Program-made: the position numbers and the translations under genes
Source: Oscillospiraceae bacterium
GTDB taxonomy: Bacteria > Bacillota > Clostridia > Oscillospirales > Oscillospiraceae
Assembly (NCBI GenBank): GCA_009777775.1
Contig: WRLE01000007.1
Location: 94,799 to 158,798 of the forward strand
Length of the DNA stretch: 64,000 nt
Direction: 5' to 3'
The notes under the pieces: generated by a model
Databases searched by the model: none
What the model was told of the DNA's origin: nothing
What the model saw: only the letters and a program-made list of their open reading frames with translations
Shown: positions 51,307 to 59,905 of the stretch, piece after piece
Position numbering within the stretch: position 1 is the first letter of the stretch
Layout: each line of letters begins with the position of its first letter

Positions 51307-52053
51307 TTATTTTTCTCTGCCTTCAATAATTTTTTCCACCTGTTCTAGCTGTTCCAATGTATTCACACCAACGATTTCATCGCCTAAATCACGTTTATAT
51401 AACCCAACTTGCTCACCGCTATTTTTTAATATAGCAGGCACATCGGTGAGATAATACTCCTTTTGATTATTATTATTTTCAAGTTTTTCCAGTGCAAGCA
51501 GCATTTTTTGACAATCGAAAATGTAGACTCCGCTGTTGAGTTCAGTTATTTTCTTTTGTTCTTCAGAGCAATCTTTATCTTCAACAATTTCCACAAAGCC
51601 ATTTTTATCATCACGAACGATTCTACCATATGATAATTGAATAGAAGACTCACCAGTTAGTATGGTGCAGACATTTCCTTGATCGAAATGTGCTTTCACA
51701 AAGCTCTCATACGTCTCACCCTTAATGGCAGGCATATCGCCGCAGCAAACTAAAACAGCACCATTGAAATCGACGAGCAAGTCCTTCGCCGCTTTTACCG
51801 CATGCCCTGTTCCCAATTGCTCGTATTGTTCTGCAAAAATATATTCGCTAAAATAATCAGTCACAGCTTCTTTCATATATCCCACTACAATGATGATTTC
51901 AGACTTATCGATAAATGAAATTCCATCAAGGACATACCATAAAAGAGGCTTTCCCCGTGCATTTCTCATCACTTTTGGGAGCTCATTATTTTCCGTTTGC
52001 AAGCGAGTACCTTTCCCCGCTGCAAGAACAACAGCTTTTATATTATCTTGCAT
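51307..52053 (-). CDS. NTP transferase, GlmU N-terminal-like (single domain)
   Basis: The 248-residue protein is a nucleotidyltransferase with AVVLAAGKGTRLQTENNELPKVM (nucleotide and metal loop), VVGYMKEAV, EQLGTGHAVKAA and CCGDMPAI. It corresponds to the uridylyltransferase half of GlmU (UDP-GlcNAc formation) but has no left-handed beta-helix acetyltransferase half, which in GlmU adds about 200 residues. The substrate may be GlcNAc-1-P or another sugar phosphate. It lies between rnpB and the rpsF operon on the same strand. Confidence 0.85.
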   Translation of the reverse strand: MQDNIKAVVLAAGKGTRLQTENNELPKVMRNARGKPLLWYVLDGISFIDKSEIIIVVGYMKEAVTDYFSEYIFAEQYEQLGTGHAVKAAKDLLVDFNGAVLVCCGDMPAIKGETYESFVKAHFDQGNVCTILTGESSIQLSYGRIVRDDKNGFVEIVEDKDCSEEQKKITELNSGVYIFDCQKMLLALEKLENNNNQKEYYLTDVPAILKNSGEQVGLYKRDLGDEIVGVNTLEQLEQVEKIIEGREK

Positions 52054-52084
52054 TTTTCCACTCTCCTAACTAACGCATGTGCGG

Positions 52085-52465
52085 TGTGAGCAAGCCTGTA
52101 AGCCGGATTCTGTCGTGAACAGCCATCTATCTAGGCCCACCATTGCTAGTGGGCTCAAGCCACCTCCTGAGAACGGCTGGGCTTGCCTTGATGCATAGCA
52201 TCTGTTCTCCCACGGTGTTGCTCCGGGATAGAGTTTACAGCGGCGCGCTGTCTCCAGTCGCCGGGTGAGCTCTTACCTCGCCTTTCCACCCTTACCATAA
52301 ACATTATTCCATTTCTGGGCTATTGTTATGGCGGTTTATTTCTGTTGCACTTGTCCTGAAGTCGCCTTCGGCGGGCGTTACCCGTTATCCCTGCCCTATG
52401 GAGTCCGGACTTTCCTCGGGCGCGGTCTTTCAACCTGCGCTCGCGACTGCCCAGCTTACTCATAC
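52085..52465 (-). ncRNA. rnpB: RNase P RNA
   Basis: The minus strand has the universal core: GAGGAAAGTCCGGACTCC near the 5' part and ACAGAATCCGGCTTACAG near the 3' end, with P1 formed by GAGTAAGC (52461-52454) and GCTTGCTC (52095-52088). The length is about 380 bases. It is the catalytic RNA that matures tRNA 5' ends. Confidence 0.96.
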
Positions 52466-52481
52466 CTACACATTGCATGAT

Positions 52482-52510
52482 ATTTTACGCCATAATTAAA
52501 AATATGTCAA
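52482..52510 (-). promoter_or_regulatory. Promoter of rnpB
   Basis: TTGACA (52510-52505), 17 bases, TAAAAT (52487-52482) on the minus strand, starting transcription close to the RNase P 5' end. Confidence 0.85.
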
Positions 52511-52621
52511 ACAACAGTAGTATTCGCCCTATAGTTGAAAATATATCGCCTAATGAGATATGGAAAGCTGCTTTATTTGCTGTTAAAATAGTATTATAAT
52601 AAACAATCGGAGGAAGATATA

Positions 52622-53548
52622 ATGCTATATATCGCTGAAAACCTAAAAGCTTTACGAAAGAAAAAAGACCTCACCCAGGAAGAAGTTGCTGGAATGTTGA
52701 ATGTCTCCCCGCAAAGTGTGAGTAAATGGGAACGCGGCGACACCATGCCAGACATCACCATGTTACCCGCACTCTCAAATTTATATGAAGTCAGCGTGGA
52801 TGCTCTCATTGGAATGGATAAAATTAACAACCAACAGACGAGAAATAACATTTTCACCACTGCCCAAAATCATATAACAGACGGTGAAATAGATGAAGCT
52901 GTAGAAATTTATTCAGAAGCATTAAAAACATTTCCCAACGATGAGGGAATAATGTCTGATTTGGCAATAGTTTTAGCCCTCAGTGATGACCCAGCTAAAC
53001 TCTCCCAAGCAGTCTCCCTGTGTGAACGTGTACTAGCAAACAATCAAAGTGAAAAGGTTCATCATACAACCCGCGCAGCATTGTGCTTTATTTATATGAA
53101 GGTAGGAGACAAAGAAAAAGCTTTCGAAATAGCACAAAAATTACCCCATCTACGAGAAAGCCGAGAAATTGTGCTTGGTCAAATCGAAAATAGTCTCTCC
53201 GCCAATGAGATTGATTCTAATTTGAAATTAATCGGATTTGGCAATAGCGATGAGCAAGATATAATAGAAATTGACTTTGGACTAGACATGATAGCTGTTT
53301 GCACCGAACATGAGCTATTAAGCAAAATCAAAGCATTACGAGAAGAATTCGATGCTCCCAAATCAAAAGAAGGATTACGCAAGCTTCCACAAATACGCAT
53401 CCGTGACAAAGCGCAGCTATCACCAAGCCAAGTCCGCGTGCGACACTACGCCAATTACCTACTAGACAAAGAGTACAAAACCCCCGCAGAAGCCACAACC
53501 GACATCCTCAAAGCCCTAAGAACCATAGCAAGCGATGATACTATGTAA
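52622..53548 (+). CDS. XRE regulator with TPR-like helical domain
   Basis: A 308-residue protein with an N-terminal helix-turn-helix (LRKKKDLTQEEVAGMLNVSPQSVSKWERGDTMPDITMLPALSNLYEVSVDAL, residues about 9-60) and a helical C-terminal domain with tetratricopeptide-like pairs (ITDGEIDEAVEIYSEALKTFPND, KAFEIAQKLPHLRE). This is a frequent Clostridial regulator design; the target is unknown. GGAGGAAG precedes the ATG. The last codons and TAA stop (TM, TAA) are in register with the 14-bp repeat array that follows. Confidence 0.85.
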   Translation: MLYIAENLKALRKKKDLTQEEVAGMLNVSPQSVSKWERGDTMPDITMLPALSNLYEVSVDALIGMDKINNQQTRNNIFTTAQNHITDGEIDEAVEIYSEALKTFPNDEGIMSDLAIVLALSDDPAKLSQAVSLCERVLANNQSEKVHHTTRAALCFIYMKVGDKEKAFEIAQKLPHLRESREIVLGQIENSLSANEIDSNLKLIGFGNSDEQDIIEIDFGLDMIAVCTEHELLSKIKALREEFDAPKSKEGLRKLPQIRIRDKAQLSPSQVRVRHYANYLLDKEYKTPAEATTDILKALRTIASDDTM

Positions 53549-53694
53549 AGGTCGATGTATAAGGAGCGATGTGTAAGAGGTGATATGTAAGAGTCGATGT
53601 GTAAGGGGCAACATGTAAGGGGCAACATGTAAGGGGCAACATGTAAGGGGCGATATGTAAGGGGCGATATGTAAGGGGCGATGGCAATCGCCCC
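53549..53694. repeat. Nine 14-bp tandem repeats ending in a GGGGCGAT...ATCGCCCC palindrome
   Basis: Units such as GGGGCAACATGTAA and GGGGCGATATGTAA repeat nine times from the base after the XRE stop codon. The array ends in GGGGCGAT-GGCA-ATCGCCCC (53675-53694), the same palindrome type as in the 57-kb repeats (GGGACGAT-GGCA-ATCGTCCC). It abuts the end of hsdR. Degeneracy is greatest at the 5' end. Confidence 0.9.
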
Positions 53695-53706
53695 GCCGCT
53701 CCCCCA

Positions 53707-56700
53707 TCACACCAAACCAAAATACTTCTCAAAAAACACCATCAACTTATCGATAATCCCCTCTTTCTTCTCAACACGGTTACCACCACCGAATCGAGAA
53801 ACAGGCGGCATGATTTTATCAAAATCCGTTCCCATCGTTTTTAAAACTCCATCACGAAATGCAATATCAACAAAGCGGCGGGCTTCCTCGTCTTTCAAGT
53901 TTTCATCAGCAATAAGCTCAGCAATATCATCATCGAAGCATTCCTGAACAAAATGCTTCCAATCATCATCTATACTCGTGGATATACTGACTCTCGCTAC
54001 GAAGCTACTAATCAGTTCTTTCTTGCTCCGAAGCTGAATACTAGAATTAATTGCCTTGTCAATTGATGTCAAAATACTTTTGTCTTCCAAATTGGACTCA
54101 TGATACTTTTCCACAAGCATGAGAATATAGTCAATATTAACCTCGATTTGTCTAATAAGTTCCAATTCAAAAATAATATCATCATTAATATACTCTTTAT
54201 CATCACTGTCTTTCGGGCGCAGTTCCTGGTATAAGTCGATATAGACGCTCTGATAATCCTGATAATCACGGTCGCTTAGTATTTCGTTGCCATCAAACTC
54301 ATCAAAAGCAGTCAATATATTCTTCAAGCGCAATATAGACCCATATAATCTAATAAAATCCTTTTGCGCTTCTTCTCCGATAATCGCTTCCCCAAGTGGA
54401 AACCGCTCCATGATTTCGGCTATCAATTCTATGTATCCAGGCTTATATTCACCGTTGAGTTCAAAGCCATTATAATAATCATCATAAGTTTTAAGCAGCA
54501 CAACGCCACCAGCCTCTTTATCGCCAAACAAAGATATAGCATCATCGGTGGCTTGCTTCAAATCTCTGAAGCAGACGATGTTTCCGAAAGTCTTAACACT
54601 GTTGAGTATGCGGTTTGTGCGAGAATATGCTTGGATGAGACCATGCTGCCTAAGGTTTTTGTCTACCCACAGAGTATTGAGTGTGGTTGCATCAAAGCCG
54701 GTGAGGAACATATTGACAACAATGAGCAAATCAATCTCCCTATTTTTAACACGTTGGGAAAGGTCGCTGTAATAATTTTGGAACTTGTCCGATGAAGTGT
54801 CGAAATTTGTGCTAAACATGGCATTGTAGTCAGAAATGGCGGATTCCAAAAAATCTCTGGAGCTCTTATCGAGCCTATCATTATCAAATTCCTCATCTGG
54901 CAGCGCATCCTCCGGATCGTCCTCATTGGCACTGTAACTGAAAATGGTTGCTACCCGCAGAGGTTTTATACGTTGAGTGTACATTGTATGTTGGGGATGT
55001 CCTGTGAGTTGAGATGTAGTGGGTTGAGATGCAGTAGACTGAGATATAGCACCAATGCGCCTGAACTCCTCGTAATACTTCATTGCCATGGGAATGGAGG
55101 ACACAGCAAATATGGAATTGAATCCCGCCACACGCCGATCTCCTAAACTATAAAATGAGCTCTGCTTTGTCTTTTGGTCGAAGTGTTCGATAATATAGGC
55201 AACAATCTCCCTGACCCGCTCAGGTGCTGACATTGCTCTCTCAATATCAATTGCCCGTACATCCTTGTCAATGATATCATCCTTTTGCTTTATCGTATCA
55301 ATGAAATCGATGCGAAAGGGTAGCACGTTCCCATCGTTTATTGCATCAACGATGGTATATGTATGAAGCTTATCGCCAAAAGCCTGCTCAGTGGTGCGTC
55401 GTAATGGCGGCATTTTGCCGCCACTTGAATTTGCAGCAAATATCGGTGTTCCCGTAAACCCAAAGATATGGTAGTTACGGAACGCTTTGATTATTTTTTG
55501 ATGCATCTCCCCGAACTGTGAACGGTGACATTCATCGAACACAAGTACAACATGCTTTTTATATATTTCATGGGTCTTATTCTTACTGATGAAAACATCC
55601 AGCTTTTGAATGGTTGTAATAATGATTCGAGCATTGGGGTCATTCAGATTCCTTTCCAGCTCCCTTGTTGATTTGCTTGCATTCGCCGCACCCTTTTCAA
55701 AGCGGTCGTACTCTTTCATCGTTTGATAATCGAGATCTTTGCGGTCTACCACAAACAATACCTTATCAACGGATTCCAGCTCGGTAGCCAATTGCGCTGT
55801 TTTAAAACTAGTCAGAGTCTTTCCGCTCCCTGTGGTGTGCCAGATATAGCCGCCAGCATCTGTAGTGCCTGTCTTTTTATAATTGGTTGATATAACGATT
55901 CTGCTGATAATCCGCTCAGTCGCTGCGATTTGGTACGGACGCATTACAAGGAGCAGCTCTTCACTTGTAAAAACGCAATAGCGTGTGAGGATATTCAATA
56001 CTGTGTGCTTGGCGAAAAAGGTCTTAGTGAAATCCGTAAGGTCAGCGATGATTTTATTATTCCCGTCCGCCCAGTAGGAGGTGAACTCAAAACTATTGCT
56101 GGTCTTTTTGCTCCTACGACGCTCGCTTTCGGCAGATTCTTTGATATGGGCGTTTCGCGTGGTATTGGAATAATACTTTGTATGCGTTCCATTGGAGATT
56201 ACGAAAATTTGCACATATTCATATAAACCGCTTGCAGCCCAGAAACTATCTCGCTGATACCGCTTGATTTGGTTGAACGCTTCTCTGATGGCAACACCCC
56301 GCCGCTTCAACTCAACATGCACCAATGGGAACCCATTCACGAGAATAGTTACATCATAGCGTGTTTCATGGGTTCCGCCAGATTCGGTATATTGGTTTAT
56401 TACCTGCAGACGGTTGTTATGGATATTCTTTTTATCAAGTAAATATACATTTTTGCTGCTTCCATCGTCTCGTCTTAAAACTTGGAAATGGTCGTCTTGT
56501 ATCTTGCGTGTTTTCTCAACAATACCTTCGTTTCCGCTTGCGATACACTCACTGAAAAACCGCTCCCACTCACCATCGGAAAATGCGATTTTATTGAGTA
56601 CCTCAAGCTGTATGCGCAGGTTATTTATCAAAGCAGCCTCATTATGAAAGGTGATATATTCGTACCCCTGCTCAGACAGCAACCCAATAAATTCTTTTTC

Positions 56701-57039
56701 CAAATCAGCTTCAGACTGATATTCAGCCGCCGAACGATATGGTGGAATATATTCCGCAACAACAGTGGATTCCTCTGTGCTGGTGATGATATTGTATGAA
56801 GAAATTGGCTTTTCAATCTCTATATTATCTACTTGCTCCAACTCTTCTTTTAGAAACTCATATACATAGGATGAACCTTCGAGATATAACCCTGTTTCCA
56901 CATCATGTAGCAAATCAAAAAGTCTAGAATTAAAAAGAACCGACATAGCCTCATCAATTTCCAAGTTCATGTCTTCCATGATATATGCAACAATGTCTTG
57001 AACAATATATTCAACAAGCTGCCTTTGGGTATCAGTCAT
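53707..57039 (-). CDS. hsdR: Type I restriction enzyme R subunit HsdR
   Basis: The 1110-residue translocase/nuclease has a PD-(D/E)XK nuclease core (DVTILVNGFPLVHVELKRRG), then SF2 helicase motifs: HTTGSGKTLTSF (Walker A), VLVFDECHRSQ (DECH box), FTGTPIF, and SRTNRI later. The C-terminal HsdM-contact region is helical. Residues 1-70 precede the usual family start (EADLEKEFIGLLSEQGYEY at about 108) and look like a small separate helical domain. Residues around 664-680 contain three repeats of five residues (SQxTx). The gene is separated from hsdS by a transposase gene and repeats. Confidence 0.95.
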   Translation of the reverse strand: MTDTQRQLVEYIVQDIVAYIMEDMNLEIDEAMSVLFNSRLFDLLHDVETGLYLEGSSYVYEFLKEELEQVDNIEIEKPISSYNIITSTEESTVVAEYIPPYRSAAEYQSEADLEKEFIGLLSEQGYEYITFHNEAALINNLRIQLEVLNKIAFSDGEWERFFSECIASGNEGIVEKTRKIQDDHFQVLRRDDGSSKNVYLLDKKNIHNNRLQVINQYTESGGTHETRYDVTILVNGFPLVHVELKRRGVAIREAFNQIKRYQRDSFWAASGLYEYVQIFVISNGTHTKYYSNTTRNAHIKESAESERRRSKKTSNSFEFTSYWADGNNKIIADLTDFTKTFFAKHTVLNILTRYCVFTSEELLLVMRPYQIAATERIISRIVISTNYKKTGTTDAGGYIWHTTGSGKTLTSFKTAQLATELESVDKVLFVVDRKDLDYQTMKEYDRFEKGAANASKSTRELERNLNDPNARIIITTIQKLDVFISKNKTHEIYKKHVVLVFDECHRSQFGEMHQKIIKAFRNYHIFGFTGTPIFAANSSGGKMPPLRRTTEQAFGDKLHTYTIVDAINDGNVLPFRIDFIDTIKQKDDIIDKDVRAIDIERAMSAPERVREIVAYIIEHFDQKTKQSSFYSLGDRRVAGFNSIFAVSSIPMAMKYYEEFRRIGAISQSTASQPTTSQLTGHPQHTMYTQRIKPLRVATIFSYSANEDDPEDALPDEEFDNDRLDKSSRDFLESAISDYNAMFSTNFDTSSDKFQNYYSDLSQRVKNREIDLLIVVNMFLTGFDATTLNTLWVDKNLRQHGLIQAYSRTNRILNSVKTFGNIVCFRDLKQATDDAISLFGDKEAGGVVLLKTYDDYYNGFELNGEYKPGYIELIAEIMERFPLGEAIIGEEAQKDFIRLYGSILRLKNILTAFDEFDGNEILSDRDYQDYQSVYIDLYQELRPKDSDDKEYINDDIIFELELIRQIEVNIDYILMLVEKYHESNLEDKSILTSIDKAINSSIQLRSKKELISSFVARVSISTSIDDDWKHFVQECFDDDIAELIADENLKDEEARRFVDIAFRDGVLKTMGTDFDKIMPPVSRFGGGNRVEKKEGIIDKLMVFFEKYFGLV

Positions 57040-57102
57040 AAACCTGTGCCTCCTTATGATTCAATAGCGACAATGATGACTTGCCCCCGATGAGAATCAT
57101 AG

Positions 57103-57603
57103 CTATATATAAAATCGGTCTTCGTTCCATTTTACGGGATTATTGATGATGTATTCAGCGATGCGGGTATATTCCTTGTCATTGCGTATAATGTGGTCAT
57201 GATAATTACGATGCCAAGGTGAAAATCCTAATCGTCTGGTCACTGCACCCTTCAACCCTTGCACCATGTTGGGTATTGATCTCCGTACGGGACGATGGCA
57301 ATCGTCCCGTTGTGTTTCGATGTAATTAGGATTATCTCCTGTATTTTTTATTTCCACAATCATGTGAACATGGTTCGGCATAACAATATACTCATGTATA
57401 ACACACTCTTCTCGTATTGTCGGGATTTTTTCGATTTCCTGTTTTACGATTTTTCCAATTTCATTTAATATCATTTGGCTGTTTTCTACAGCTCCAAATA
57501 AAGCTTTTCTGTTTTTTGTACATATTGTAATAAAATACGCTCCGCTTTGGCTGTAATCATATCCTTGTAATCTGTTTTTCTTTCGTTGTGGTAATTCCTT
57601 CAT
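57103..57603 (-). CDS. REP-associated tyrosine transposase (RAYT, IS200-like Y1 family)
   Basis: A 166-residue Y1 transposase with GAYFITICTKNRKALFG, the HUH metal site MPNHVHMIVEI, and the catalytic Tyr region NYHDHIIRNDKEYTRIAEYIINNPVKW. RAYTs act on REP-type palindromes rather than on their own ends. The start follows AAAGGAAAC; the frame is open further upstream through the 21-bp repeats (encoding MAIVPPx repeats) but lacks a site there. A palindrome of REP type is embedded in its own coding sequence. It lies between hsdS and hsdR. Confidence 0.88.
   Translation of the reverse strand: MKELPQRKKNRLQGYDYSQSGAYFITICTKNRKALFGAVENSQMILNEIGKIVKQEIEKIPTIREECVIHEYIVMPNHVHMIVEIKNTGDNPNYIETQRDDCHRPVRRSIPNMVQGLKGAVTRRLGFSPWHRNYHDHIIRNDKEYTRIAEYIINNPVKWNEDRFYI
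57287..57310. repeat. REP-type palindrome inside the RAYT gene
   Basis: ACGGGACGAT (57287-57296) and ATCGTCCCGT (57301-57310) are exact complements around GGCA. It is read in frame as RDDCHRPVR within the transposase, at a position where related transposases have a variable loop. Confidence 0.8.
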
Positions 57604-57616
57604 GGTTGTTTCCTTT

Positions 57617-57829
57617 GGTGGGGGGATTGCCATCGATGGTGGGTCGATTGCCATCGGTGGCGGGACGATTGCCATCGTCCCCTACGACGGCGATTGCCTT
57701 CGGTGGCGGGACGATTACCATCGGTGGCGGGACGATTGCCATCGGTGGCGGGACGATTGCCATCCTCGGCGGGACGATTGCCATCCTCGGCGGGACGATT
57801 GCCATCGTCCCCTACGATGGCGATTGTTG
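57617..57829. repeat. 21-bp tandem repeat array beside RAYT
   Basis: About ten units of GGTGGCGGGACGATTGCCATC and close variants (GGTGG or CTCGG as variable start). Two units are replaced by GTCCCCTACGA(C/T)GGCGATTG, giving palindromes with the flanking GGGACGAT. It begins just upstream of the RAYT start and ends in the last codons of hsdS, whose TAG stop lies in the repeat. There are no unique spacers, so it is not a CRISPR. Confidence 0.93.
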
Positions 57830-59032
57830 TTTTGCGGGGAATGATAATAATTTGTCGCGGTAATATTCGTATTGTTTTTGCCTGGCGGTGATTTCGGCGG
57901 GTAATCCGTTTGTGATGTCGGTGGTCAGGGTGTCGAAGCGGTCGAGGATTTCGACGATGCGCGTCTGCACTTCCAGCGGAGGGATTGGAATTGTTAGCTT
58001 GTGGAGCTTGCTCCCTTTGATTCCTTTCACAGTTCCACCTGTCGCAGCCCTCAGCAGCTTTGTCTGGAACTCGCTTGCAAGCAGGATGTGTTTCAAATAG
58101 GCGTTATTTATAACGTCTGCTCGCCCTCTATATTTAATTACCCGTTGTGCTAAAGCAATATCATCACGCTCAAGTTGTGCGACGTGTCCACAAGGAGCTT
58201 CTGTTGTAACCAAGATATCGCCAATAAGAGGCTTGCCGCGCCGCATGACTTCATCGTAGTCTTCAGCAGCTATATACTCTTTCGAGGTTTCGTAGTCAAT
58301 AAAGCCTTTTCGTATGTTTTTTGCAGTAATTAAAAACACTCCGTTGTCTGTCTTCTTTGGTGTTTTCCCCCGATAGTCAACATAGTCACAAACCTCGTTA
58401 AGTTCCTTATAGTCAACATCATCGCCGAAAGTCAGCAGTTCGTTTTGATAATACTCATACTGCTTTTTCCTCGCTGTAAGCTCCGTTGTAAGCTCCGCTG
58501 TGAGCTCTGTGAAATTATCAAGTATACGGACAATTTCTTCTTGTATAGGGAGCGGGGGAAGAGGGACGATAATTTCCTTAAGCGCAGGAATGCTAGAATG
58601 CACAACCTTACTTTTAATCTTACCCTTACTCTTTTGCGCTTGTGCTTCGTATGTAGATAATGTATAAGCAAGATACTTCGGGTTTTGCTTATGCTTCATT
58701 ACAACAATATCACCACCAGCGTAACAAGTATCGTGTCCTATATATGCACATGATTTAGCTATATCTTCGATGCTTTCACCGGTTATTGCAAACAAAATAT
58801 CACCATGTGTAAATGTCTTCTTCCCTACCTTGGTACGTGATAGACAGGTATCGAACCACACACCATATGATGTGTATATCTCTCCATATCTGACACATGG
58901 AGAGCCTGTTTCAGTGACTTCATCACGTTTTATTCCGGAACCACGATACATTTCAGTTGCTATTTCCCCCAACGGCTTATACTCAACCCCATCTGGACAC
59001 AGCTCCGCAATCAAATTATCAAGTTTCGTCAT
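57812..59032 (-). CDS. hsdS: Type I restriction specificity subunit HsdS
   Basis: A 406-residue S subunit with two target recognition domains (about 1-150 and 205-355) and two conserved helical regions: IQEEIVRILDNFTELTAELTTELTARKKQYEYY at about 160-195 and VQTRIVEILDRFDTLTTDITNGLPAEITARQKQYEYY at about 355-395. The first contains TAEL-type four-residue repeats as in the EcoR124I group, where copy number sets the spacer in the target. The C-terminus (SFPAKQQSPS) and stop come from the repeat array. The start overlaps the preceding small gene as ATGA. Confidence 0.95.
   Translation of the reverse strand: MTKLDNLIAELCPDGVEYKPLGEIATEMYRGSGIKRDEVTETGSPCVRYGEIYTSYGVWFDTCLSRTKVGKKTFTHGDILFAITGESIEDIAKSCAYIGHDTCYAGGDIVVMKHKQNPKYLAYTLSTYEAQAQKSKGKIKSKVVHSSIPALKEIIVPLPPLPIQEEIVRILDNFTELTAELTTELTARKKQYEYYQNELLTFGDDVDYKELNEVCDYVDYRGKTPKKTDNGVFLITAKNIRKGFIDYETSKEYIAAEDYDEVMRRGKPLIGDILVTTEAPCGHVAQLERDDIALAQRVIKYRGRADVINNAYLKHILLASEFQTKLLRAATGGTVKGIKGSKLHKLTIPIPPLEVQTRIVEILDRFDTLTTDITNGLPAEITARQKQYEYYRDKLLSFPAKQQSPS
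58473..58508 (-). repeat. Three 12-bp repeats encoding TAEL-type units in hsdS
   Basis: Three 12-base units (58473-58484, 58485-58496, 58497-58508), each with two or three changes, encode the four-residue units TELT/AELT/TELT in the helix between the two recognition domains. Gain or loss of one unit would keep the frame. Confidence 0.85.
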
Positions 59033-59211
59033 ATTTCATCGACCTCATCAGGTACTTTATGCTTTTCTTGTGCATTTTTTGCATGTTCAAATACTTCCTC
59101 AAGCGTTAAGTCTTCCCAAAGGCTTCTTTGCCACTCAGTATAATTGAAGCTTTTGATTTCCATGCTGCTCTTATCGTTTTCTTCAATTTGGTTATTTATT
59201 TCTTCTTCCAT
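59029..59211 (-). CDS. Small acidic protein between fic and hsdS
   Basis: A 60-residue acidic protein (MEEEINNQIEENDKSSMEIKSF...TLEEVFEHAKNAQEKHK). I do not recognise it. Coding is supported by GGTGGAG before the ATG and by an ATGA overlap with hsdS. Its place suggests an accessory role in the RM locus or a further small antitoxin-like partner; neither is shown. Confidence 0.6.
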   Translation of the reverse strand: MEEEINNQIEENDKSSMEIKSFNYTEWQRSLWEDLTLEEVFEHAKNAQEKHKVPDEVDEI

Positions 59212-59275
59212 AATACTCCACCATTATAGCAACTATTTAGTTCCTTTATCAAGCTTTCAAATCGCATCATCACTG

Positions 59276-59905
59276 TCACTCCTGCCCTATTCTCGTTAAC
59301 ATCGTCTCCAACAACGCCGTCAGCATTGAATAATCCTTGTTATATATTGCAATATCAGCTTCCAGCAATTCGTCAGGATTGACAAGACAATAATTCAAAT
59401 TATACATTGCCCGACGTGCCAGTTCAGCAAAGAATACCCGCTGTGTCCGACCGTTTCCTTCACGAAAAGGGTGCAGAGCATTAACTTCTCCCATATAATA
59501 CGCAAGCCGCTCAATGAATTCTGTTCGCTCCAGACCTCGTAGCCATTTTTCTGCTCGTAGTTTTCCGAAAGTATTGTCAGCGTATTCTGGTATCTTATCA
59601 GCAACACAAAACATAGCATCACCTTTGGTGAAAAATCCAACACCACGAATATGCCCAGCCCAACCGTAAATATCTTCGAATATGAATTTATGGATTTTCA
59701 AAAGGTACTTAAAATCCAATGCACCTTTAAGCGGGTTCTCGCCAAGAAATGAAATATTCGTAAATGATATTTCGCGTTCGATTTCCTGTAGCTTTTCACC
59801 ATCCATTATATTAAATTTATTCATTAATACATCCGAATCAGGATAACAATAAAATGTTTCACCCTCATATTCGACACCACCATATTCATATTTCACCAGA
59901 TGCAT
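59276..59905 (-). CDS. fic: Fic family AMPylase/toxin
   Basis: The 209-residue Fic protein has the core motif HPFREGNGRTQRVFF (HxFx[D/E]GNGRxxR) intact, preceded by YYMGEVNAL, and the upstream flap region KGDAMFCVADKIPEY. It should transfer AMP (or another nucleotide part) to a target protein and act as a toxin when uninhibited. The upstream small gene encodes a VbhA-type inhibitor and overlaps its start by 20 bases. The pair lies inside a type I RM operon between hsdM and hsdS. Confidence 0.92.
   Translation of the reverse strand: MHLVKYEYGGVEYEGETFYCYPDSDVLMNKFNIMDGEKLQEIEREISFTNISFLGENPLKGALDFKYLLKIHKFIFEDIYGWAGHIRGVGFFTKGDAMFCVADKIPEYADNTFGKLRAEKWLRGLERTEFIERLAYYMGEVNALHPFREGNGRTQRVFFAELARRAMYNLNYCLVNPDELLEADIAIYNKDYSMLTALLETMLTRIGQE

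Noticed and set aside
53549..53694. CRISPR array or coding repeat
   Set aside because: The 14-bp period is not a multiple of three and there are no spacers; it is a plain tandem repeat.
57617..57829. CRISPR array
   Set aside because: The units are contiguous 21-bp repeats without unique spacers, and no cas genes are present.
57602..57844. Plus-strand gene encoding RWRDDCH repeats
   Set aside because: This is only the translation of the 21-bp repeat array in another frame, without a gene-like start.
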